From the NCBI RefSeq assembly GCF_026262505.1, contig NC_067207.1, forward strand, positions 1,062,252-1,126,251: a stretch of DNA of 64,000 nt, read 5' to 3'. The notes under the pieces are model-generated. The model saw only the letters and a program-made list of their open reading frames with translations. It made no database searches and was not told the DNA's origin. The position numbers and the translations under genes are program-made. Shown here in pieces: positions 48,384 through 57,147 of the stretch. The first letter of the stretch is position 1, and every line of letters begins with the position of its first letter. This stretch comes from Trichomonas vaginalis G3 (Eukaryota > Parabasalia > Trichomonadida > Trichomonadidae).

Positions 48384-50486
48384 TCAATTAACCTTATAGA
48401 TGGAACAAACAAACTCTGTACTGTTACATTTCGTAAGTAAATCAGTGTCATCTTTCATTATATCCCAAATTGCCATAGCAAACATGTTCCATGTATCAAC
48501 AACACCTCGTCCCCACTTGCTTGTGAGTACTGATGATGAGAACAAGTTGTGATGTAGGAATAAGAACGTAATTAAGATGTCTCCAGCGTTTGCGTTCATC
48601 ATGGATATGTGTATCATAGGTAAAAGGTACTTCTTAGGCTGTTTGTCGCATAAACTGATCAAACTTGTGACGAAATCTAAAATAAGAACGAGACGTTTTC
48701 CGTATTTGAGCTCGCCAAGCTGTGTGAGCCTTGTAGCGAGGTTCAGGATGCGGACCATCCTATCCTTCACGTACTCTTGGCATGGGTGGTTCGGCCATAT
48801 CCGTTCGAGCCAATCATTCGACAGGGCGAGGAACTTCCTCGGCCCCTCAAATTTTGAATTGATCGTAATGTTCACAGAATCGAGTGCTGTGCAACCGATA
48901 GCGAAGTAGTTGTGGGAGGAAATCTGGTCGCCTGCAACCATCTTCGACATTGCTGTTGAAAGCGAATCATCAATTCTGTGTCTGTTCTTGAGAACTTTCC
49001 TTCTGAGATAATTTCCAGCGAATCTGAAGAAAAGAGTCTGCATGTAGTCATCAATGGCCGACTTTAGATCTCTCTGTCTCGATTCGTGCTCTGCCAGAAG
49101 GAAACTCGTTTCAAGAGTATTGTAATTCGTTAAATATTCGTTTAAAATGCTCTTAAGGCAGTAAGATCTGAAGGAGGTCTCGTTCAGAAGACTAAATTTG
49201 TACCTCTGGTCGTTGATTAGCATGTATACATCGATAGAATTTTTCTTGGCTTCCATTTGAACGGCTCTGTAGAGTCTGCTGTAGTTTTCGTTATCTTCGA
49301 TCTTTATATTCGGTGGATATTTGTTGAAAAGAGACTGGCAAATCTGTTCATCGTTGTCGAAGTCAAAACTAGGGAAAATTTCCATGAGATAAGCATCGAA
49401 ACCGTGAGTAATGTTAAGATCTGATTGCGGCGTATACTTAAAGATCGGTGATGATTTCAAAATGTCTGTTAAAATCGAAAGATCGAAATCACATAAAATG
49501 AAAGGGATTCCGTGCGACCAAATCGAGCAATTCATCGATGGAATGACATCAAGGAAGCGTTTGTGGTCTCTGATAATGTTGATCAATCGTTGAACTTTCA
49601 TTTTTTGATCAGATTTTCTGAGCCACGAGAAGAATGATGTCATGGCCTTGTTGAAGGAAGGATGGGGAATGTATTTCGAAGCATTTGCAGCAACGTTAAA
49701 TCTGTTTGTAAATAGTTTATCGATCAAAAATGAAGAAACACGGGTTGGGTATGTTACGGCGTAGGAAGCGAAGACATTAACGTGGAATTCAGTCAAATGG
49801 CAGAGCGAACTTGACAAACAATTCGTGAAAACGTTGAAAATATAATCATTATCGTATTCACGAGGGAAATTTACATAAGCATCGGTCAAAGCAGCCCAAA
49901 GTCTTGTATAGAAAATGGGAACAGCCTTGAAATATGACTCTATAAGATTTTCTATAAAATTGACATCTTTTGTTTCGTAAATAAGGCCAATTAAGAAAAG
50001 AGAAGCCGATCTAGAGAATTCCTGACCAAGGAAATAAGAGAAAATGGCAGGAAATGTGGAATATGCAAAGTAGTTTTGGCCAGTTTTATCTTTGACGAAA
50101 AATGTGGAAATCGCTTTAGCTAATTCAAGCGGTTTTTCGTAAATTGTGTGTATCTGGAATGCGAGAGTTTGAATAAATATCTGTGGGTATCGAGAGGTGG
50201 CTCTTGGAGGCTGATTATATATATTGTGGAAAATACCTGGTACTTTTGTCGAGCTAAATAATTTCGAGTTATCGAGAGCAAAAAGCTCCATTAAAAAACA
50301 TCCGCGCATCATCCTGATATTTTTTATAAATAATGATTGAAGTTTTCGGCCTAAAATTCCGGCAGCTGAGCCCATTTTGAAGCCGCCAAGCTGGTTGAAC
50401 TCGGCAACTGTTTTTTCTAATTCATCGAGACTCAGGGCGGTCTCGGATGACATTGGAATATGAACCACGTGACCCTTCAATTTCAT
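48384..50486 (-). CDS. helical protein with a C-terminal VPS9-like region
   Basis: A 700-residue soluble, largely alpha-helical protein from ATG 50484-50486 (a second ATG, MSSETALSLDELEKTV, follows 11 codons later). Most of it is not recognised. Near residues 600-665 the stretch GKRLVLILDFVTSLISLCD, followed by KYLLPMIHISMMNANAGDIL and FLFLHHNLF, resembles the VPS9 fold, which catalyses GDP release from Rab5-type GTPases on endosomes (pattern DdLLPllvyvi--anp--l-s-l-fi). Such proteins are numerous in trichomonads. The assignment is by pattern only; a RasGAP-like helical protein is an alternative. Confidence 0.5.
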   Translation of the reverse strand: MKLKGHVVHIPMSSETALSLDELEKTVAEFNQLGGFKMGSAAGILGRKLQSLFIKNIRMMRGCFLMELFALDNSKLFSSTKVPGIFHNIYNQPPRATSRYPQIFIQTLAFQIHTIYEKPLELAKAISTFFVKDKTGQNYFAYSTFPAIFSYFLGQEFSRSASLFLIGLIYETKDVNFIENLIESYFKAVPIFYTRLWAALTDAYVNFPREYDNDYIFNVFTNCLSSSLCHLTEFHVNVFASYAVTYPTRVSSFLIDKLFTNRFNVAANASKYIPHPSFNKAMTSFFSWLRKSDQKMKVQRLINIIRDHKRFLDVIPSMNCSIWSHGIPFILCDFDLSILTDILKSSPIFKYTPQSDLNITHGFDAYLMEIFPSFDFDNDEQICQSLFNKYPPNIKIEDNENYSRLYRAVQMEAKKNSIDVYMLINDQRYKFSLLNETSFRSYCLKSILNEYLTNYNTLETSFLLAEHESRQRDLKSAIDDYMQTLFFRFAGNYLRRKVLKNRHRIDDSLSTAMSKMVAGDQISSHNYFAIGCTALDSVNITINSKFEGPRKFLALSNDWLERIWPNHPCQEYVKDRMVRILNLATRLTQLGELKYGKRLVLILDFVTSLISLCDKQPKKYLLPMIHISMMNANAGDILITFLFLHHNLFSSSVLTSKWGRGVVDTWNMFAMAIWDIMKDDTDLLTKCNSTEFVCSIYKVN

Positions 50487-50986
50487 AACTTTACAAGTGG
50501 AGAATTAAACACTTAATATATGCTTAGAATCAAAAGGATAATATTTTTGCTCGGTTTATCCAATAGGTTTATCACAAATTTTTTTTCACACGAGAGAAGC
50601 CAGTCAGAAATTAAAAATAATTGGCGTATTATACGATTATATCTCTTGTATGTATATGTGAATTCCTAGAGGAGAGCTTCATATTATGAGGTTCCTAAAA
50701 GTTTGAAAATTTTGATCATCTCCAATTGTCGTTGACTTATTAGAGATTTCGCTGACAAATAGCAGCCTGATGATCGTAATGTATGGTGTTACTGTTAAAG
50801 GCGTAGAACAAATCATTTCAAGTTGAAATTCGAATGAAAAATTGCCTTAAAATATAAAATCACAAACAATTCTGATTGAAAAACATATTAAAAATTAGAA
50901 TAGAAAAGCACAATATAATATATTTAAATAAAAACATAAGAAATAAAATACATGATTAAATTTTGAAAGGAAAGAAAAGGTTTTTC
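50487..50986. other. intergenic spacer
   Basis: About 500 AT-rich bases. No gene or repeat seen. Confidence 0.4.
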
Positions 50987-53104
50987 TTACATAAGAGATC
51001 CCAATGAAAGATCTGTAGACGATGCGCTCTTTGTTAGATCGAATTTTCCACTATCGCTACTTTCATTTCGAAGAATTGGCTGAGAAAGAACTGGATTGAA
51101 AACCAATGGTTTGGAATCGAATGTGTAAACCGTGTTTTCATTATTTAGTCTGTTTTCTTTTTCAATTTTCAGTTTTTCTCTGAAAGTATCAACTTGTGTA
51201 AGTAATTCATTGATTTTCTTTTGGTTCTCTTTCTCAATTGATTCTTTAGTAACGATAAGTCTGGCATTCGATGACTGGATCTCATAATTAAGGTCAGATA
51301 TCAATCCTTTGATTGAAGAAGGAATTGAAGTAACTTTAGCAGTCGGAACAAACCTGTGGAGATGTCTCTCAACAGATTGGATGAATTTTGCTGCTGATTG
51401 CGAAATTGAAATCAAAGAATTGATTGGCGATGATAATGGTGAGTTAATTCTAGAATTTAATGACTTAGTAATCATTGTAAATGCTTGGTCTGACTTATCT
51501 AATAACTCATCAACGAAAACTGAAATATCATCAACAGAATCTCCTTTGTATCCTAATTTATGGAATAGTTGTAAGATATATTTGTCTCTATTTGATGATT
51601 CTTCGTTAAATAGTTGACAAACTGATGATAAAATGTCTGTAAAAAGTAATTCGTAATCTGAAAGTTTGTTTTGCTCTGTATTGTTTGTTAAAGCTTGTGT
51701 ATCAACATCTATGTTATGTTCTTTAACATATTTTGCAATAGCACTGAGTTTTCCTTTGATTTCAATGTTGGATTTGTTCGAATAAGCATGATTTGATGTC
51801 AAAATGTTCCATGATGGATTGTTATTGAATAACTGTTTGCAAAGATTTGATAATTGGTTAATATCTTTCTGTTTGTTTTGTATCTCAAGATTTAGTTCAT
51901 CGATTTTAGAATCATAAGTGCAAACATCTGTTTTCTTTGTAATTAATGACGGTATATCTTCGAATTTCGCATTTTCGTCGACAACATTTCGAATATTTTG
52001 AAGAATTGTTTCGTATTTGTTGATTTTTGAAGCTGATTCATCGTACATTTGCTTGGATTTAACATAATTATTCCTTTCTTGGGCAACTTGTTGTTGAAAT
52101 TCCAAGAATTTGTTTGATAATTGTTTATATTTGTTTTGATCAGCGACAATTGCTTGTTGGAGAGAATTAATGAACTTGTTCTGTAATTCTATGACTCTTT
52201 CCGCCTTCGCTTTGTTCGTTTGGTATTTTTGCAATTCCGATTTTTGGAACTCGTAATGTCTCAAGATTTTTTCGATGATTTCTCTGTATTTTTGGTTGTT
52301 GTCTGTGATTTGATTCTTATTCTTTAATGTATTCTTAAGAGTAATTGTATCGGTGTATAAATTTTTCAAATTTTGTTTCAGATTGTCGATTGTTCGCTCG
52401 TTTTCTTGTATTTTTGTATTAAGTGTTTGATTTTTAGATATTTCATGATTGAGATTTTCATTTGTTTCTTCAAAAACTTTATTGATTTTTGCATATGCTT
52501 TTTTCAGCTTAAATAGCTCTGATTCTTGTATTTTACTATCTTCTCGTAACTTTGCATAATCATTTTGAAGTGAAATACGTTCTTCATCTGGTAACGTCTG
52601 TATCGAAATTTCTTGTAAAGGTGGACGTTCGAAATCAATCTGTGTTTCTGCATCATATGTCTCTTTTGATTCTAAAAGTACTCTTAAATAATCGTTTTCT
52701 TGCTTTAAAACAGATAAATTTTGTTTTAATTCATTTGTAGACGAAGCTTCTTTCTCCATTTTAACGATGAGGCTCTGTGTTGACTGAACATTCTTAAGTG
52801 AAGCTTCAGCTGCAACAGAATTCTCAATGCTTATCGTATTTTGCCACAATAAGTTACAAAAAGCACATTCAATTTCTTGTGCTGTATCGAAAGTAATTGG
52901 CTCTTGTGATGATGTATAAAGAATGTTATGTATTAATGTCGCTAGCTTCTTTAATGAAGGGTATTTTTTAACAATCTGAGATAATTCTGGAGGTTTATCA
53001 GGAAAGCACTCTTTCATATATTTTCTTAAGTCCAGCTTAGCTCTTTCAACTGGATTAGAAACTGCTGTTCTAAAGATTGATCGAGTTCGTTGGTCCGTTT
53101 CCAT
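50987..53104 (-). CDS. long coiled-coil protein, cytoskeleton-like
   Basis: A complete 705-residue protein from ATG 53102-53104. A helical, weakly globular N-terminus of about 100 residues (LRKYMKECFPDKPPELSQIV) is followed by long coiled-coil segments (about 105-400 and 620-660), rich in Lys, Glu, Gln and Asn, and by a less regular middle (about 400-600). A serine-rich tail ends SASSTDLSLGSLM. There is no signal or membrane segment. Such architecture is common in centrosomal, flagellar or cytoskeletal proteins, but no specific family is recognised. Confidence 0.75.
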   Translation of the reverse strand: METDQRTRSIFRTAVSNPVERAKLDLRKYMKECFPDKPPELSQIVKKYPSLKKLATLIHNILYTSSQEPITFDTAQEIECAFCNLLWQNTISIENSVAAEASLKNVQSTQSLIVKMEKEASSTNELKQNLSVLKQENDYLRVLLESKETYDAETQIDFERPPLQEISIQTLPDEERISLQNDYAKLREDSKIQESELFKLKKAYAKINKVFEETNENLNHEISKNQTLNTKIQENERTIDNLKQNLKNLYTDTITLKNTLKNKNQITDNNQKYREIIEKILRHYEFQKSELQKYQTNKAKAERVIELQNKFINSLQQAIVADQNKYKQLSNKFLEFQQQVAQERNNYVKSKQMYDESASKINKYETILQNIRNVVDENAKFEDIPSLITKKTDVCTYDSKIDELNLEIQNKQKDINQLSNLCKQLFNNNPSWNILTSNHAYSNKSNIEIKGKLSAIAKYVKEHNIDVDTQALTNNTEQNKLSDYELLFTDILSSVCQLFNEESSNRDKYILQLFHKLGYKGDSVDDISVFVDELLDKSDQAFTMITKSLNSRINSPLSSPINSLISISQSAAKFIQSVERHLHRFVPTAKVTSIPSSIKGLISDLNYEIQSSNARLIVTKESIEKENQKKINELLTQVDTFREKLKIEKENRLNNENTVYTFDSKPLVFNPVLSQPILRNESSDSGKFDLTKSASSTDLSLGSLM

Positions 53105-53823
53105 ATAATCTTTTGAAATTCAAACGTGCGCGATATTTTGTGAGAATTAAGTTGAAATTGGTGAATGAACTGCATTCTGAGTAATATGAAAAACAATCGA
53201 AAATCTTCAATTCAAAAGAACCCCAACAATTTGAGATGATTCTTTTGCGAAGAATAAGGTTACTCAATACAAAAATAATTCCATTTCTCTGAAAAATAGC
53301 CCATTGTTTTAATAGTAAATTTGACAATACCACATAAATTGTTATTGAATTGCCATTCAGTTTCATTCTAACTTTGAAAGATATTCAATGAATTTGAGTC
53401 CTAACATCATTTTGATTGGATTGTATTATTATAAACTAAAAATAGAGACATGTTGTCATTTCATTTTTCCATGAAATGAATGAATTATATTCAATAAAAA
53501 TCTTTCTTCTGGGAAAATCTAAAATTTTTTCAGTAATATGTTGGTAATTTTTTGATTTTTGGAAAAAATTTGGAAACGTGGCCTCTAATATTTTTCATAT
53601 TTTGATGAAGCATCAATTACTCTAATGTTTCATCATATCCAGAATCCGAAAACATGATACCTGATTCTAGTCAAATCTGAAAATCCATCTTTAAACGAAA
53701 TATACTCACCAAACATAGAAAGCTTCGAGTTTTCAAGAAAAATTACAATAGATTAGATCAAATAGAAAGAAATTCTTTAATAAAGAAATTCTTTAATAAA
53801 GAATAAACACATAATATAATATA
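53105..53823. other. intergenic spacer with a small tandem repeat
   Basis: About 720 bases. A 16-base unit AAAGAAATTCTTTAAT repeats about 2.4 times at 53766-53803, just past the 3' end of the minus-strand gene at 53824; it contains the near-palindrome AAAGAAATTCTTT. The remainder is AT-rich. Confidence 0.5.
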
Positions 53824-55038
53824 TTAATCTCGCTCCACATTTTGACTTCTGCCTATACGAGATAACCCTGGATACATTTCTACAGTTGGACTAGATGATT
53901 CACTTTGCTCAACACGAATTTGTTGGAAATCTGCATTATCGTTAATATATATGAATATAAGTACAGTAACAATTATGACGATTGCAATTGTAACTATAAT
54001 TCCCACGATTCCAATCAATTTCATTTCAGTATAAGGTTCTTTATAGACTTGCATATATTCCCCACGTGTAAAATTCGTTATTGCTTCCTTTTCAACATAC
54101 ATAGCTGTGAAGAATTCGATTGATTCGCTATAATTAATTCCATTCAACAAACTTGCTTGAATGAAACAATCTTTTATGTAAAGATTCTTTACATTGCTTG
54201 TTAGTTTATCGTATTCATTTCCATTAAATGACGAATTTCTGATAATTATTTGATAGCTTTTAACTTTCATGAATTCTGTATTATTTGATGAAGATTTCCT
54301 TCTGTTCTTTAAGAAATTACAGTTCCTTATATTGTAAGTGAATAAAACATCTATTTTAGATGATATTTCAAAGAAAAAACCCGTTTCTTGGTAATTTTCA
54401 TTAAAATTACAATAACTTACAAAGCAATTTTGCTCTGCAGAAAGTATTGAAAACCCTGAGAACGAATCTAAACTATTGTGAGTTATATTTACATTCGTCA
54501 TTTGAACTTCACCTTCACAGTATCGTACTGTATCGGTTGAATCACGACACTCACAGTTTGAAATTGATGATAAATATTGGCAGTTTTTCTGATTAGAAAG
54601 GCTTGTTGTTGTGATTGCACAATATGGTCCATATGATTTAACAACAATTGCATGAAAACATACTATCTTGTTCTGAATGCATTGTCCTTTTGAACCCATG
54701 TACAAACACCCACCTGGAGATTTTTGATGTCCACAGGTGAGGAAATTGATTTTATCTAATCCAACTTTAGTGTCATATGAATTTGAATAAATTCTAATGA
54801 CTCCCATTTGCTTGAGAGAAATAAATTGGCATTCGTTAATAAAGTAGCTAGCTTCCTTTAATTCGAGTTTGGAATTTGCATCTTTGAGTATAATAACGGA
54901 TTGGTTGCCAAAGAAATCAGACCAATCGTTTTGTAAATTAAAATTCGAATATCTGTTTTGAAGACAATCGGTTTTGATTATCTCATCGCATGGTATTTTT
55001 AATAGAAGAGGAATTTTGCAAGTTAGAAAAGCCAACAT
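53824..55038 (-). CDS. Pmp-like beta-helix type I surface protein
   Basis: A complete 404-residue protein from ATG 55038. A hydrophobic N-terminus (MLAFLTCKIPLLLKI) is probably a signal peptide. The ectodomain opens with NDWSDFFGNQS (the W--FF motif shared with its relatives) and shows beta-helix strands such as VNITHNSLDSFSGFSIL and IIIRNSSFNGNEYD, with many Cys. A transmembrane helix (IVGIIVTIAIVIIVTVLIFIYI) is followed by a short cytoplasmic tail of about 40 residues (QQIRVEQSESSSPTVEMYPG), which could carry sorting or phosphorylation signals. It is the only Pmp-like gene here with all parts present and so serves as the reference copy. Confidence 0.75.
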   Translation of the reverse strand: MLAFLTCKIPLLLKIPCDEIIKTDCLQNRYSNFNLQNDWSDFFGNQSVIILKDANSKLELKEASYFINECQFISLKQMGVIRIYSNSYDTKVGLDKINFLTCGHQKSPGGCLYMGSKGQCIQNKIVCFHAIVVKSYGPYCAITTTSLSNQKNCQYLSSISNCECRDSTDTVRYCEGEVQMTNVNITHNSLDSFSGFSILSAEQNCFVSYCNFNENYQETGFFFEISSKIDVLFTYNIRNCNFLKNRRKSSSNNTEFMKVKSYQIIIRNSSFNGNEYDKLTSNVKNLYIKDCFIQASLLNGINYSESIEFFTAMYVEKEAITNFTRGEYMQVYKEPYTEMKLIGIVGIIVTIAIVIIVTVLIFIYINDNADFQQIRVEQSESSSPTVEMYPGLSRIGRSQNVERD

Positions 55039-55653
55039 GTTGCAAAATTCAAGGAGATTACAAGGATTATAAATAATTTTTTATGTAAGCTCTCAAATTC
55101 AGTTTCAATATATTTGTGTAAATCTATCATATTAGTATATTTTTAATAAAATAAATTGAATTTTTAATTTGAATTATTATTCAATTTTGATAGAATTTTT
55201 TCTTCAAAATTCTAAGAATTCAAATTGAATTTAGCCATTTTATTTTTGATAATTCACTAACACAACTAATTTAAATATTTTAGATAAAAATTTTAAAAAT
55301 GAACGTTGAAGATGATTTTTACGGGCTTTTGCTAGACTTCACATTATTGCTTCAGCTGCACCTGTTGATGTGTATGGATGAATTATTGTAATTTGGCTCA
55401 AATCGAAGCAATTAATTTTTTTTTGTAAGAATCGCTGATTTGACACATCAAGAAAGGCCGATGACTATATCGACTCTTAAGACATTAGAGAGGAATTTAA
55501 TAATTTCATTGCTCGAATTCCATTTTGATGAATTTCAAATATTTGCTAATTATTTTGCGGGAAATTTATCTTTTTGCATTATTGCCGAACCTATTATGTA
55601 GGTTTCGTTCAGTTTTGGATTTTTATTCAGATGACACTTTTTAAAATTTTGTA
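55039..55653. other. spacer between divergent genes with coding-like scraps
   Basis: Contains a 31-codon frame from ATG 55299 (MNVEDDFYGLLLDFTLLLQL) and a longer frame at 55428-55601, described separately. TGACACTTTTT lies 20 bases before the acyltransferase ATG. ACTAACACAAC near 55258 resembles a trichomonad intron end, but no matching donor is seen. Confidence 0.4.
55428..55601 (+). pseudogene. short gene relic
   Basis: A 57-codon open stretch that reads like real protein (RIADLTHQERPMTISTLKTL, then LLEFHFDEFQIFANYFAG), ending at a TAG at 55599-55601. It has one ATG, at 55461, and is preceded by a T run and stop. Together with the 55299 scrap it suggests a decayed gene. Family unknown. Confidence 0.3.
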
Positions 55654-56601
55654 ATGAAATATCGCGGCATTTTATGGGAAACACAACCTCCATTCGATGA
55701 AAAATTTACTCACCAAACAGAACTTACACCTACTACAGTAGAAGAACTAAAATCCCTAAGAATTCCGCCAACATATGAAGGAAAATATCTAATCATTCAA
55801 ATAATATTATTTTTAATAATAGGAATCCCACGTGCTATTATAGCATCTCTATATACAATCATTATTGGCGGTATATTTGTGTTTTTAGTTGCAATCTGGA
55901 GAGCATTAGGTTGCCCCGAAGATCTTAGACATTATTTGATGATATATTGGGCAGCTGGTGCTCGTGTTTTATTATTTTTATTAGGCTTTTTCAAAATTAA
56001 TTTTCACGGAGAAATCGACTCTGACAGTAGATTTATCGTTTCGAATCATTCTTGCTTTTTCGATTCATGGCTATTCTTACCTTTTTATCCAAAGCCATTA
56101 GAAAAGAAAGAAATTTTCCAACTTCCTATTATACGAGATATGGTTGATATTTACGGAGGTATTGCTGTTGATCGATCAAAGTCATGCGGCCTGACTAAAG
56201 AATTACTCAGAAATGCAGAAGATCAGAATAAGCCACAAATTTTCTGCACGCCTGAAGGTGCTTCGACAAATGGCGAGTATATGTACAGATTCCACCTCGG
56301 ATCGTTCTTATCAGACCTTCCTGTTCAGCCTGCGGCAATCAGATACACATTATGGGGAACAAACCGGAAAATTTCGACGATATCGTTTTTCCAGAACCAT
56401 GTTCGCCAGTGGATTGCTTTTCTCGGCATTCCTGCCATTACAGCAGATGTATTTTTCATGGATGTAATGACAATCAAAGCTGTAGCTTCTTGCGAGCCAA
56501 GAAGATTTGCGGATGTTGTTTCCCTCGCTATAGGAAACAAAATTGGCGTAAGAGTATTAGATCTTACGACAAGCACCCTCTTCAAGAATAAGCAATTATA
56601 G
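55654..56601 (+). CDS. LPCAT-like glycerolipid acyltransferase
   Basis: A complete 315-residue member of the PlsC/LPLAT acyltransferase family from ATG 55654. One or two membrane segments (about residues 45-80 and 95-115) anchor it in the ER or another membrane. The HX4D motif is NHSCFFDS (about 131-138), followed by the second block GGIAVDRSKS, the third block CTPEGASTN (about 200) and LPVQPAAIRY. These are the catalytic and glycerol-phosphate-binding blocks of LPCAT1/2-type lysophospholipid acyltransferases, which move an acyl group from acyl-CoA onto a lysophospholipid. Length is shorter than LPCAT1 because no EF-hand tail is present. Confidence 0.88.
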   Translation: MKYRGILWETQPPFDEKFTHQTELTPTTVEELKSLRIPPTYEGKYLIIQIILFLIIGIPRAIIASLYTIIIGGIFVFLVAIWRALGCPEDLRHYLMIYWAAGARVLLFLLGFFKINFHGEIDSDSRFIVSNHSCFFDSWLFLPFYPKPLEKKEIFQLPIIRDMVDIYGGIAVDRSKSCGLTKELLRNAEDQNKPQIFCTPEGASTNGEYMYRFHLGSFLSDLPVQPAAIRYTLWGTNRKISTISFFQNHVRQWIAFLGIPAITADVFFMDVMTIKAVASCEPRRFADVVSLAIGNKIGVRVLDLTTSTLFKNKQL

Positions 56602-57147
56602 AGAATTGTGTTTTTTGTTACTAAAATTTATTCTATTCTATCGTATTCTATATTCTAAGCTGTTTCCTTATTGCATTCCGTATGATTAATTTTTTTGTAA
56701 ATAATATAATTGAAACGATACGAATAATCTTATTTTCGGATGCTTTGGAAGCAAATTAACATGATTTCTATCAAAATTATTGAATTATGTAATTTCAATT
56801 TCTGGGAATTGCAAGATCGTTGAGAGAGAAACTACAAATACATAAAGATTGTGCATTTATACATGTTGACATATGCGAGCTTTTTCATATGTGAAATTTA
56901 AAAATGAGATTGACAAAAAAATCATGAAGTATATTTCAAACCAGTACCAAAATTAATATAAAAATAGATTATCATCTCTTCTATTAAAAACCTGAATTCA
57001 AAACTGTAGCCAAATAAAAAATTATTTGAACTATATCTCAATACAGGTATAAAATCTATTTGCGCTCTCAGGTTTACTGTTAATAATTGACGACTTAATT
57101 TCAATTGCTCATTCAAAATAATTCATCTGAAAAATTTTATCATATAG
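56602..57147. other. intergenic spacer
   Basis: About 545 AT-rich bases between two co-directional genes, with a small TATTCTAT-type repeat near 56627-56655. TCATA at 57140-57144 is an initiator-like site for the next gene. Confidence 0.4.

Noticed and set aside
55255-55290. Trichomonad intron 3' motif ACTAACACA
   Set aside because: It lacks the CAG ending of the usual ACTAACACACAG and no GTATGT donor is nearby in frame.
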